A stretch of DNA of 64,000 bases from Streptomyces sp. NBC_00448 (GTDB lineage Bacteria; Actinomycetota; Actinomycetes; Streptomycetales; Streptomycetaceae). The notes below the pieces were generated by a model. It had not been told where the DNA came from. It was given only the letters and a program-made list of their open reading frames with translations, and did no database searches. The stretch's first letter is position 1; the number at the start of each line of letters is the position of its first letter. Shown here piece by piece: positions 50,730-59,605 of this stretch. Position numbers and translations under genes: made by a program. The stretch spans positions 4,325,001-4,389,000 of the forward strand of contig NZ_CP107913.1 in NCBI RefSeq assembly GCF_036014115.1. The letters run 5' to 3'.

Positions 50730-53700
50730 ATGCCCGAGCAGAATCCCGGCACGTCCCGCCGCACCTTCCTCCGTACGAACGCCACGCTGCTCGCCGGCTT
50801 CGCACTGTCCACGGCACTGCCGGAAGCCGCCCACGCGGCAGGCACCGAAAGCGGTACCGGCACAGGCAAAAGCACCAACCTCGCCCAGTACCGCCCAGTG
50901 ACCGCCTCCTCCACCGACTGGGCACCCACACCCGCATCGTTCGCGGTGGACGGCCTCGCGCAAACCGGAGTTCGCGGCTCCGGCTGGCGCGCCGCAGCCG
51001 GCGACCCGCAGTGGATCACCGTCGACCTCCAAGCCCGCAGCACCATCGAATCGGTCGTGCTCGTCTTCGAAGCGGACAGCTCCGACCCCGGCTTCACCCC
51101 CGACCCGGGCGTGAACCCGTTCCTGCACACGACGGGCTTCGAAGCCCTGTCGAGCTGCGCCGTCGCGTTCTCCCTGGACGTGTCCGACGACGGAACCTCG
51201 TGGCGCACGGTGCACGAGACGTCCACCGGCACGGGCGGCAGGACGACGATCACGCTGCCGCAACCGGTGACGGCCCGCTGGATACGGATGACCTCCACGA
51301 AGCGGGCGAACGCCAACCCGGTCGGCCTGAACAGCTTCGAGGTGTACGGCAGTTGCACCACGCACCGGCCGTCCGCGACCGGCTGGACCGACTGGGGCCG
51401 GCACACCGCCCAACCCCCCGCGCTGACCGTCGCCGGCGACGGCACCGTCCCGCTGGAGTCCGGCTGGACCCTCACCATGGACGACTGGGCGGGCTCGACC
51501 GACGGCGCCGCGCTGTCCGCCCCCGCCGTGGACGTCAGCGGCTGGCTGCCGGCCACCGTACCCGGCACCGTGCACGCGGCACTCGTGGAGCAGGGCCACC
51601 TGCCGGAGCCGACCGTCGGCTTCAACAACATGCGGGCGCCCGAGGCGCTGTCCCGGCACGACTGGTGGTACCGCCGATCGTTCCGGCTGCCGTCAGGGCT
51701 CGCCACCGGGCAGGGCCGCCGCGTCTGGCTGGAGTTCGACGGCGTCAACCACCAGGCCGAGGTGTGGCTGAACGGCCGCAAGGCGGGCGAGGTGACGTAC
51801 CCGGTCGCCCGCGCCGCCTTCGACGTGACCGACGCCCTCGGCGGCGGACGGCAGGCGGGGGCGAAGGAAAGCGCGGAGGAAAGCGCGAAGGGAGGAGCGA
51901 AGGATGCCGAGCAGGTGATCGCCGTCCGCATCGCCCCGATGCCCCACCCCGGCAACCCGGGCGACAAGGGCCCGTCCGGCATCTCGACCCTCAACTCGGT
52001 CGCCGCCCAGGCCGATTCCCCGACGTACCTGTCCATCAGCGGCTGGGACTGGATGCCGGCGGTGCGCGACCGGGCGGCGGGCATCTGGAACCACGTGCGG
52101 CTGCGCTCCACCGGCGACGTCGTGATCGGCGACCCGCGGGTGGACACCGCCCTGCCGGACCTGCCCGCCCCGGCCGGCTCTCCCGACCTGCCCGAACTCG
52201 CCACCGCCGAGGTGACCGTGGTCGTCCCGGTCCGCAACGCCGGCAGCACGTCACGGACGTCGACCGTCACCGCGACGCTGCACGGCGCGCGGGTGAGCGG
52301 CTCCGTCACCCTCGCGGCGGGCGAGAGCCGCGAGCTCACCTTCAGCCCGGCCGACCACCCCCAACTACGCATCCACACACCGCGGTTGTGGTGGCCGAAC
52401 GGCTACGGCGAGCCCACCCTGCACGACCTGGTGCTGACCGCCACCGCCGACGGCCGCGGCTCCGACCGGCGCACCGTGCCGGTCGGCCTGCGGCAGGTCG
52501 ACTACCACTACGAGCAGCCCATCGTGATCGGTTCCGACGGCCACTCCCCGCCGCAGACCGTCAACCTGCCGAAGCAGCAGGCCCGTTACGTACGCATCCA
52601 GTGCGGCAAGCGGGCCACCGGCTTCGGCTCCTCGATGTGGACCCTGTCGGTGCTGGACAGCGCCGCGCCCGGCAGCGACCTGGCGCTGCACAAGGCCGCG
52701 ACGGCCTCCTCCAGCGACAACGACAATGACCTGCCGGCCAACGCGGTCGACGGCGACGCCACCACCCGCTGGTCGTCCGGCTACTCCGACGACCAGTGGA
52801 TTCAGGTCGACCTGGGCGCGTCCACCGCCTTCGACCAGGTCGTCGTCACCTGGGAGACCGCCTACGCCCTGACCTTCACCGTGCAGGTCTCCGACGACGG
52901 GGCCGGCTGGACCGACGTGCAGTCGGTCAGCAACACCGGCACCCAGCTGCAGATCTCCGTCAACGGGGTGCGGGTGCTGTGCCGCGGCGGCAACTGGGGC
53001 TTCGACGAACTGCTGCGCCGGGTCCTGCCGGACCGGATGGACGACGCCGTCGGCATGCACCGCGACATGAACTTCACGATGATCCGCAACTGGATCGGCT
53101 CCAGCAACCGCGAGGAGTTCTTCGCCGCCTGCGACCGCAACGGCATCCTGGTCTGGAACGACTTCTGGGAGGGCGACGCGATCTTCCCGCCGGACGCGGG
53201 CGTGCCGGTCTTCCTCGACATCGCCCGCGACACCGTCCTGCGCTACCGCCACCACCCGTGCCTGGCGGTGTGGTGCGCCACCAACGAGAGCGACCCGCCG
53301 GCCGCCGTCGACGCCGGGCTGCGGGCCGCCGTCGCCTCGCTGCACCCGGGCATCCTCTACCAGGGCAACTCCGCCGGGGGGATCGTCACCGGCCACGGCC
53401 CGTACTCCTGGATCGACCCGGCGGCGTACTTCTCCGGCGACACCTACTCCATCGGCAGCTACGGCTTCCACTCCGAGATCGGCATCCCCACCGTGCCGGT
53501 CGCCGAGAGCATGCGGAACCTCGCCGCCGACCAGCCGTCCTGGCCGATCGGCGACGTCTGGTACCACCACGACTGGTGCACCCGCGGCGGCCAGAACCCG
53601 GACACCTACCGCGCCGCGATCGACGACCGGTTCGGCGCATCGGACACCCTCGACGACTTCTGCGCCCGCGCGCAGTTCGTCAACTACGAGAGCATGCGCG

Positions 53701-54452
53701 CCATCTTCGAGGCGTACAACGCGAAGATGTGGGACGACGCCTCCGGCGTGCTGCTGTGGATGTCCCACCCGGCCCACCACAGCACCGTCTGGCAGACCTA
53801 CGACTACGACCTCGACGTCAACGGCAGCTACTACGGCGCCCGTAAGGGGTGCGAGCCGCTGCACGTCCAGGCGAGCCTGGCCGACTGGCAGGTGCACGCG
53901 GTCAACCAGACCGCCGCCGGCCTCACCGGAGCGACGGTGACCGCCCGGCTCGTCGACCTGCACGGCACGTCGCTGGGCGCGGCGCGGCAGCAGACCCTGG
54001 ACGTGCCTGCGTCCTCGGCGGCGGCCGCGTTCACCGTGCCGTTCACCGCCGCCCTGCCCGCCGCGCACCTGCTGCGCCTGACCCTCACCGACCGGCACGG
54101 CGCCCATGTCTCCGACAACACCTATCTGCGCTACCGCGCGGCCGGCGACGTCCGGGCGGTGGGCGACCTCACCCCCGCCCGGCTGCGCGGCACCGTGCGC
54201 CGAAAGGGCCGCGACGAGGCGACCGTCACCGTGCGCAACGACGGCGGCACCGTCGCCGCGCTGCTGCGGCTCGGCGTACGGGACGCGCACAGCGACGCCC
54301 GGGTCCTGCCCGCCCGTTACAGCGACAACTACCTGTGGGTGCTGCCTGGCGAGAGCCGCGACATCACCGTCTCCTGGCCGGCCCGGGCGCTGCCCTCGGG
54401 CGAGCCGCGCTTCACCGCGGAAGCGCTCAACGTGCCGCTGCGCCGGCTCTGA
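50730..54452 (+). CDS. Secreted GH2-family exo-glycosidase with an F5/8C domain inserted in the hydrolase
   Basis: 1240 residues; ATG 50730 with GGAG 7 nt upstream. Twin-arginine signal (SRRTFLRTNATLLAGF). An F5/8C domain at about 45-210 precedes the GH2 sugar-binding domain (WYRRSFRLP, WLNGRKAGEV). Between GLRQVDYHYEQ and VNGVRVLCRGGNWGFDE, normally adjacent in relatives, sit about 140 extra residues forming another F5/8C-like domain (about 600-740). Catalytic Glu residues: WCATNESDPP and GFHSEIGIP. Closest to exo-beta-glucosaminidase/beta-mannosidase-type GH2 enzymes. Its end overlaps the convergent AraC gene by 26 bp. Confidence 0.88.
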   Translation: MPEQNPGTSRRTFLRTNATLLAGFALSTALPEAAHAAGTESGTGTGKSTNLAQYRPVTASSTDWAPTPASFAVDGLAQTGVRGSGWRAAAGDPQWITVDLQARSTIESVVLVFEADSSDPGFTPDPGVNPFLHTTGFEALSSCAVAFSLDVSDDGTSWRTVHETSTGTGGRTTITLPQPVTARWIRMTSTKRANANPVGLNSFEVYGSCTTHRPSATGWTDWGRHTAQPPALTVAGDGTVPLESGWTLTMDDWAGSTDGAALSAPAVDVSGWLPATVPGTVHAALVEQGHLPEPTVGFNNMRAPEALSRHDWWYRRSFRLPSGLATGQGRRVWLEFDGVNHQAEVWLNGRKAGEVTYPVARAAFDVTDALGGGRQAGAKESAEESAKGGAKDAEQVIAVRIAPMPHPGNPGDKGPSGISTLNSVAAQADSPTYLSISGWDWMPAVRDRAAGIWNHVRLRSTGDVVIGDPRVDTALPDLPAPAGSPDLPELATAEVTVVVPVRNAGSTSRTSTVTATLHGARVSGSVTLAAGESRELTFSPADHPQLRIHTPRLWWPNGYGEPTLHDLVLTATADGRGSDRRTVPVGLRQVDYHYEQPIVIGSDGHSPPQTVNLPKQQARYVRIQCGKRATGFGSSMWTLSVLDSAAPGSDLALHKAATASSSDNDNDLPANAVDGDATTRWSSGYSDDQWIQVDLGASTAFDQVVVTWETAYALTFTVQVSDDGAGWTDVQSVSNTGTQLQISVNGVRVLCRGGNWGFDELLRRVLPDRMDDAVGMHRDMNFTMIRNWIGSSNREEFFAACDRNGILVWNDFWEGDAIFPPDAGVPVFLDIARDTVLRYRHHPCLAVWCATNESDPPAAVDAGLRAAVASLHPGILYQGNSAGGIVTGHGPYSWIDPAAYFSGDTYSIGSYGFHSEIGIPTVPVAESMRNLAADQPSWPIGDVWYHHDWCTRGGQNPDTYRAAIDDRFGASDTLDDFCARAQFVNYESMRAIFEAYNAKMWDDASGVLLWMSHPAHHSTVWQTYDYDLDVNGSYYGARKGCEPLHVQASLADWQVHAVNQTAAGLTGATVTARLVDLHGTSLGAARQQTLDVPASSAAAAFTVPFTAALPAAHLLRLTLTDRHGAHVSDNTYLRYRAAGDVRAVGDLTPARLRGTVRRKGRDEATVTVRNDGGTVAALLRLGVRDAHSDARVLPARYSDNYLWVLPGESRDITVSWPARALPSGEPRFTAEALNVPLRRL

Positions 54453-55230
54453 GGTGCGCGGCCGACCGGTAGGTGCCGGGCGTCTGCCCCATCGTGCGGG
54501 CGAAGGTGTCGATGAACGCGCTGGTCGTGGCCCAGCCACAGCGGCGGGCGGTCGCGGTGACGGACGCGCCCTCGGCGAGCTGGATCATGGCGTGGAAGAC
54601 CCGGGTGTTGGTCCGCCACTGCGGGTAGGTCATGCCGAACTCGGCGCGGAAGAGCCGGGTCAAGGTCCGCTCGCCGACGCCGACGCGGCGGCCCAGCGCG
54701 GCCATGGTGCGGGGCGTGCCCAGGTCGGCCAGTACCAGCCGGCAGGCGTGCGCCAGCCGGGGGTCGCGCGCGGTGGGCAGCGCGAGGGGCTGGATGTGGG
54801 CGCGGCGCAGCCGGTCGGCGAGCACCGCCCGCAGCCGTCGCGACTCGGGTTCCGGCAGGCCGGGTTCGGTGCAGGCGATGAGCAGTTCGCGGAGCAGGCC
54901 GTCGACGGCCAGGATGGTCGGCCCCTCGACCGGCAGCGGCGGGTCGGCCACCGGGAAGCCGACGGTGTGCACCGAGCTGTGCCCGTAGACGCGGTGCTCG
55001 TGCCAGATGTGCGCGGGGTTCCAGACCGCCCGGTCCCCGGAGGCGACCCAGGCGCCGGCCTCGGTCTGCACCGCGAGCACCCCGGTGCTGACGTAGATGA
55101 GCTGGTGGTAGTCGTGCCGGTGGCGGCCGATCACCTCGCCGGGGGCGTGGTCGTGGGCGCCGGTCGGCGGCAGGGTGGAGGCGGGCGGCAGCGGGGTGGC
55201 GGCGGTCGGGCCGCGGCTGTTATGCGACAC
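54427..55230 (-). CDS. AraC-family regulator
   Basis: 267 residues from GTG 55230; no Shine-Dalgarno, but an AT-rich CATATTCT lies just upstream, so the mRNA may be leaderless. N-terminal cupin (IGRHRHDYHQLIYVSTGVLA) and two C-terminal HTHs (MAALGRRVGVGERTLTRLFR and ATARRCGWATTSAFIDTFAR). Divergent from the MFS gene at 55285 with only 54 bp between, the usual arrangement for an AraC repressor/activator of an adjacent exporter. Confidence 0.88.
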   Translation of the reverse strand: MSHNSRGPTAATPLPPASTLPPTGAHDHAPGEVIGRHRHDYHQLIYVSTGVLAVQTEAGAWVASGDRAVWNPAHIWHEHRVYGHSSVHTVGFPVADPPLPVEGPTILAVDGLLRELLIACTEPGLPEPESRRLRAVLADRLRRAHIQPLALPTARDPRLAHACRLVLADLGTPRTMAALGRRVGVGERTLTRLFRAEFGMTYPQWRTNTRVFHAMIQLAEGASVTATARRCGWATTSAFIDTFARTMGQTPGTYRSAAHLRAGAAAR

Positions 55231-55284
55231 AAGTAGGCAGAATATGGGAAGTATGCCAGCAGGTGTGCGTGACAGCGTGACGTC

Positions 55285-56757
55285 ATGGACACAGCAGAAG
55301 GCGGCTCGGGGCGCGGCGGCGGCGAGCCCGGGCACCGTCGCACCGCGGAGGGCGCCCCAGCGGGCGGCGGCACAAGCGGCGACACAGGAGAGGGCTGCAT
55401 AGCGGAGGGCGGCCCGGGGGACGGGCCCGGAGGTGTGGCCACCGCGGGCGGGACGGCCGGCCCGGCCTCGGGCGCCGGGCCGCCGACCGCCGTCCTCGAT
55501 CGGCCGACCGAACCCCGTACCGGCATCGCGGACCGGCTGCGCGGCGCCGCCGTCGACACCCGCCCGCTCGCCGTACCGGCCTTCCGGCGCGTGCTGATCG
55601 GGCAGGGCGCCTCGCTGGTGGGCACGATGATCACCGAGGTCGCCATCCCGGTGCAGATCTACGCGATGTCGCACTCGTCGTTCTACGTCGGCGTGGCCGG
55701 GCTCGCCGGGTTCGTGCCGATCGTCGTCTTCGGCCTGTACGGCGGCGCCGTCGCGGACCGGGTCGACCGCCGCCTGCTGTGCCTGTGGTCGTCGGTGGTG
55801 ACGTGGGCGGTGACGATCGCGCTGCTGGCCCAGACGCTGCTGGGGGTCGGCTCGGTGGGCCTCGTCCTCGCCCTGGTCGCCGTCCAGGGGGCCGGTTTCG
55901 CGATCTCCTCCTCGACCCGCGGCGCGATCATCCCCCGTATCGTGCCGCCCGGCCTGGTCCCCGCCGCCAACACGCTCAGCTTCACTGTCGGCAACGTCGG
56001 CCAGGTGCTCGGCCCGCTCGCGGCCGGCGTGCTCGTCGCGCTCCCGCACGGGTTCGGCTACGCCTACGCCGCGGACACCGTGCTGTTCACCATGTCGCTG
56101 TACTCGACGTTCCGGCTGCCGCCGATCAAGCCGGCCGGCGCCATGGCCCGCTCCGGGCTGCTCGCCGTGCTCGACGGGCTGCGGTTCATCGGCGGCAACC
56201 CGGTGCTGCTCATGTCGTTCGGGGCGGACATCGCCGCGATGGTGCTGGCGATGCCCAGCGCGCTGTTCCCGCAGGCCGCCGCGGCCCGCTTCCACGGCGG
56301 GATCGGCCTGCTCTACTCCTCGGTCGCGATCGGCTCGGTGCTGGCCGGGCTGTGCAGCGGGTGGATCGGCCGGGTCCGCCGCCAGGGCGTGGCGCTCACC
56401 TTCGCGGTGGCCGGCTGGGCGGCCGCGATCGCGCTGGCCGGTTTCGCCCGCACCCTGTGGCTGGCCGTCCTGCTGCTCGCGCTGGCCGGCGCCGCCGACC
56501 TGGTCAGCGCCGTCTACCGGCAGACGATCCTGCAGACCCACGCCCCCGACGAGATGCGCGGCCGGATGCAGGGCGTCTTCACCGTCGTGGTGTCCGGCGG
56601 CCCGCGGCTGGGGGACCTGCGCGCGGGCGCCATGGCCGCGACGACCACGCTGACCGTCGCCTGGTCGGGCAGCGCGCTGCTGTGCATCGCCCTGGTCGTG
56701 GTGGCGGCCCTCGCGGTGCGGCCGTTCTGGCGCTACGACGCGCACCGGGTGGAGTGA
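55285..56757 (+). CDS. MFS exporter (EntS/multidrug type)
   Basis: 490 residues; ATG 55285. The first 80 residues are Gly/Ala-rich and disordered, so a later start is possible. Twelve helices with GLYGGAVADRVDRRLLCLWS in loop 2-3 and TRGAIIPRIVPPGLVPAANT, typical of the EntS/DrrA-like actinobacterial branch. Likely drug or siderophore efflux, controlled by the divergent AraC protein. Confidence 0.87.
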   Translation: MDTAEGGSGRGGGEPGHRRTAEGAPAGGGTSGDTGEGCIAEGGPGDGPGGVATAGGTAGPASGAGPPTAVLDRPTEPRTGIADRLRGAAVDTRPLAVPAFRRVLIGQGASLVGTMITEVAIPVQIYAMSHSSFYVGVAGLAGFVPIVVFGLYGGAVADRVDRRLLCLWSSVVTWAVTIALLAQTLLGVGSVGLVLALVAVQGAGFAISSSTRGAIIPRIVPPGLVPAANTLSFTVGNVGQVLGPLAAGVLVALPHGFGYAYAADTVLFTMSLYSTFRLPPIKPAGAMARSGLLAVLDGLRFIGGNPVLLMSFGADIAAMVLAMPSALFPQAAAARFHGGIGLLYSSVAIGSVLAGLCSGWIGRVRRQGVALTFAVAGWAAAIALAGFARTLWLAVLLLALAGAADLVSAVYRQTILQTHAPDEMRGRMQGVFTVVVSGGPRLGDLRAGAMAATTTLTVAWSGSALLCIALVVVAALAVRPFWRYDAHRVE

Positions 56758-56779
56758 CCCCGGCGCGTCGCCGGCCGGG

Positions 56780-57241
56780 TCAGGACGCCGCCGGGTCCAC
56801 CTGGATGTCGATGGCGTTGTGGTCCGGGTTCGGCATCTGCCAGATCTTGAGCACCTTCACCTCGACGCCGAGCGCGGTGACGGTCTGGCCGGTCCTGACC
56901 ACCTGGACCTTGGCCGGGACGGAGGTGTCGCTCCCGTCCCGGATCATGAGGACCGCCCGGCCGGGCGCGGGCTCCTTGCCGGTGTTCTGCACGCCGAGCG
57001 CCACCTCGGTGCCGTCGGCCCGCTTGCCGTAGCCGGTCGGGCTGGACGGGTTGCCCCGCGCGACGACATGCAGCCGCTGGACGTCGGCCGGGTGGCCGCC
57101 GAGCGGCGGCGGGGTGCGGTCGGCGTCGTCGTCGGAGTTCTTCCGGGAGTGCAGCACCACGGCCACCACCACCGCGGCCACGCACACCGCGACCAGCCCG
57201 GCGACGGCCGCCGTCAGGCCCCGCCTACTCGGCCGACGCAT
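56780..57241 (-). CDS. Membrane-anchored hypothetical protein downstream of the calpain-like gene
   Basis: 153 residues; ATG 57241. An N-terminal membrane helix (LTAAVAGLVAVCVAAVVVAV) leads to an extracytoplasmic beta-rich domain (VALGVQNTGKEPAPGRAVLM; ends KIWQMPNPDHNAIDIQVDP). Start overlaps the previous gene by 17 bp, so it is the last gene of the WXG/calpain operon. Not recognised; candidate immunity or secretion partner. Confidence 0.7.
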   Translation of the reverse strand: MRRPSRRGLTAAVAGLVAVCVAAVVVAVVLHSRKNSDDDADRTPPPLGGHPADVQRLHVVARGNPSSPTGYGKRADGTEVALGVQNTGKEPAPGRAVLMIRDGSDTSVPAKVQVVRTGQTVTALGVEVKVLKIWQMPNPDHNAIDIQVDPAAS

Positions 57242-57509
57242 CGTTCTCCCCCTCCGGCCAGGCGACGGTGAAGGCGACGTGGCCGTCCCGGGTGCCGGGG
57301 ACCACCTCGACCAGGGTCAGCACGTGCCGCCCGACGGGTACCTCGTCGCCGACCCGCACCTCCACGACGTCGCCGGTCCTGGCGCCCTCGTCGAGGAGGT
57401 TGAGGCGAGCCCAGGGGTCGTCGGGATCGACGCTGGTGCGCACGATGCCGACGACGAGGTCGCCGCGGCGGAACTGGGCCCGGCGGCCGAGGCGGTAGGT
57501 GCGGGGCAT
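57225..57509 (-). CDS. 94-residue hypothetical protein of the calpain operon
   Basis: ATG 57509, 4 bp after the calpain stop. A compact beta protein (RAQFRRGDLVVGIVRTSVDP, VRVGDEVPVGRHVLTLVEVV). No membrane segment. Position directly after a protease gene and small size make it an immunity-protein candidate. Domain not named with confidence. Confidence 0.7.
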   Translation of the reverse strand: MPRTYRLGRRAQFRRGDLVVGIVRTSVDPDDPWARLNLLDEGARTGDVVEVRVGDEVPVGRHVLTLVEVVPGTRDGHVAFTVAWPEGENDASAE

Positions 57510-57513
57510 CGGC

Positions 57514-58935
57514 TCATACTCCTGACGGCGTGAACGACACTTCGTTCAGGTTCTTGCGGTACTGGTCCTCGGTCAGTGTGACCTCCTGGGGCATCTGCCT
57601 GGTGCCTTCGTACTGGCCGGAGCCCCAGGGGTTGAGGAGGGTGATGGTCGGCGGGTGGGCGTTCATGTCGACCCGCTCCACCGAGTACTCGTGTCCGGAC
57701 ACCAGCCGGTCGTCGTGCACGTGGCCGTCGCCGTTGGTGCCGATGGTGACCGCCTCACCCTTGCCGATCCTGGTGTCGATGTCGGCGAAGGAGACGTCGC
57801 CGGGGCTGTGCCGGGTGGCCGGCTGCCCGGTCAGGTCGGACATGCCCACGTCGCCCCAGCCGCCCTCGATCTTCTTGTAGCCGCCGGAGTACTGCGCGAA
57901 CGCCTTCTCGTAGATCGCCACCCAGGTGGCCCCGCTGCGCGTGTCGGCGTAGACGGGGTGGCCGCCCGAGTCCACCGGGAGCTTGTTGTCGACGGTGACC
58001 TCGACCGGTGTGGGCGGCATCCCCGGCAGCGGGCCCTTCTGGTAGAAGGTCACCGTGTAGGTGCCGTTGGCGTTCTGCTTGATGTGCTCCTGCGGCCAGT
58101 TGGGGTCCCGCTCGGTGATCGCGGCCAGCGAGGACAGGAACCAGCAGTCGCCGTCCTGCCCCTGGCGCAGGTCGTTCATCAGGTCAGGCCCGTTCGGGCC
58201 GAACAGCGGGTCGTCGACGGCCTGGTAGTGCGCGCCGTCCACGGTGGTGTCCGGCTGCCACTTCAGGTTCGACAGCGCGGGCTCGATCCGGGCCAGCGTG
58301 GTCGGGCCGCACTGCTTCTGCAGCATGTTCTCCCAGCGGGCCTTCACCGCGCCGTCCGGGTCCCCCGCGCCCCACCACGACGAACCCTCGCCCAACTGGC
58401 CGTTGAGCTTCTTCAGTTGGCTGTCCGACATCCGCGACATCACGGCGTCGAGTTCGGCCGGCGACAACTTGGCGAAGTCGTCGAGGACTTCCTTGCCGCC
58501 CTGGGCCGAGTCGGACCACAGGAAGCCGCCGGAGTCGCCGATGTGGTCGTCGAAGTACTTCAGCGCGTCCTTGATCTTCTGCTCGTCCGGCGGCGGCTCG
58601 TCGTCGAAGTACAGGGTCGGATCGACGGTGTAGCCCTGCTTCTCCAGGGTCCGCACCGCGTCGAGTTGCGTGCAGCGGCGGTCCATCGACGCGGAGGTGT
58701 CGTCGAGTTCGGGCTGCAGGGACGCCGGCAGACCGGAGTAGAACAGCGGGAAGACCTGGCCGAGCAGCGGCTCCAGCCGCGGGCTGGTGGTGGCCGGCTC
58801 GCCGTCCATCAGCCCCTGGACCTCCAGCAGCAGACCCGCCACCTTGCCGTGCAGGGTGCGGGCGGAGGGGCCGACGGACTTCATGTGCGCGGCCATCGAG
58901 CGTATCTGAGCGGTGTCGAAGCCGTGGAAGCTCAC
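57514..58935 (-). CDS. Calpain-like (C2) cysteine protease with WXG-like helical N-terminus
   Basis: 473 residues; ATG 58935 sharing ATGA with the upstream gene. Residues 1-100 are helical (FDTAQIRSMAAHMKSVGPSA), as in type VII secretion partners. The C2 protease core has catalytic Cys264 in GQDGDCWFLSSLAAI, His415 in SGHEYSVERV and Asn435 in LLNPWGSGQYEG, all present. No signal peptide. Likely a protease effector exported by an ESX-type system, or an intracellular regulatory protease. Confidence 0.85.
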   Translation of the reverse strand: MSFHGFDTAQIRSMAAHMKSVGPSARTLHGKVAGLLLEVQGLMDGEPATTSPRLEPLLGQVFPLFYSGLPASLQPELDDTSASMDRRCTQLDAVRTLEKQGYTVDPTLYFDDEPPPDEQKIKDALKYFDDHIGDSGGFLWSDSAQGGKEVLDDFAKLSPAELDAVMSRMSDSQLKKLNGQLGEGSSWWGAGDPDGAVKARWENMLQKQCGPTTLARIEPALSNLKWQPDTTVDGAHYQAVDDPLFGPNGPDLMNDLRQGQDGDCWFLSSLAAITERDPNWPQEHIKQNANGTYTVTFYQKGPLPGMPPTPVEVTVDNKLPVDSGGHPVYADTRSGATWVAIYEKAFAQYSGGYKKIEGGWGDVGMSDLTGQPATRHSPGDVSFADIDTRIGKGEAVTIGTNGDGHVHDDRLVSGHEYSVERVDMNAHPPTITLLNPWGSGQYEGTRQMPQEVTLTEDQYRKNLNEVSFTPSGV

Positions 58936-59264
58936 TTGTGGTCTCCGGCGGCCTTCTTGGCGGTGTCGGTGGCCGCCTCGTCGTCCAGCCGGCCCGCCTC
59001 GGTCTGCCAGCGCGCCGCGTCCCTGAGCAGGTCCTCCGCCATCGCGCGCAGGCTCGACCGGCGGTCCACGAGCGTGCCGGTGGTGGTCTGCGCGTACGCC
59101 CCGGCCCAGATCGGCGGGTTCGCGGTGGCCTGCGTGACCGTCGTGTCGAGCAGTGCGGCGAGTGATCCGGCCATGCTCCGCGCCCGTTGCGCGCAGCTGC
59201 GCAGGTTCTCGGCGCGTGCCTTCTTCTGCGCGGGCGTCTCGGCCTGCGCTCCCCCGTCACCCAT
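58932..59264 (-). CDS. Small WXG100-like helical protein
   Basis: 110 residues from ATG 59264. Mostly helical, with a helix-turn region containing Trp (ANPPIWAGAYAQTTTGTLVD) between two long helices, like ESAT-6/LXG partners. No signal peptide. First gene of a tight operon with the calpain-like protease, so it may chaperone it for type VII secretion. The canonical WxG tripeptide is not exact (WAG). Confidence 0.65.
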   Translation of the reverse strand: MGDGGAQAETPAQKKARAENLRSCAQRARSMAGSLAALLDTTVTQATANPPIWAGAYAQTTTGTLVDRRSSLRAMAEDLLRDAARWQTEAGRLDDEAATDTAKKAAGDHK

Positions 59265-59400
59265 GCGACCCCGTTCGTATGGCAAACGTGTTAGAGGACT
59301 GGGACCTTACGGGATTCGGCACCCGTCCGGAACCTCCGATTCACCCGCCGGCACGCAGCGCCGGACGACCGGCACCAGGGCGCTTCGGGGGGCGGGAGTG

Positions 59401-59605
59401 AGGGCCTGTCGTGTGGATCTCCGTGGGTGAAGGAGCGGCGTCCGGTGAGTGCAGGGGGTGAGTGAAGTTGCAAGGCGGAGGAGGGAGACGACGCGGTGGG
59501 GGTGCCCCCACACCCCAGGCCGTAGGGGAGTCGGCGACCGACGAGAACGCGGCAGATGTGCGTGCCGGATGCCGCGACGCCGCGGAGATCCACACGACAG
59601 GCCCT
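59401..59605. mobile_element. 205-bp MITE with perfect 23-bp terminal inverted repeats
   Basis: agggcctgtcgtgtggatctccg on the left, exact reverse complement on the right (59583-59605). No transposase inside. The interior includes a gtgggggtgcccccac palindrome. Its right end supplies two bases of the MFS stop codon at 59604-59606. Different ends from the 15259 MITE, so a different parent element. Confidence 0.85.
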
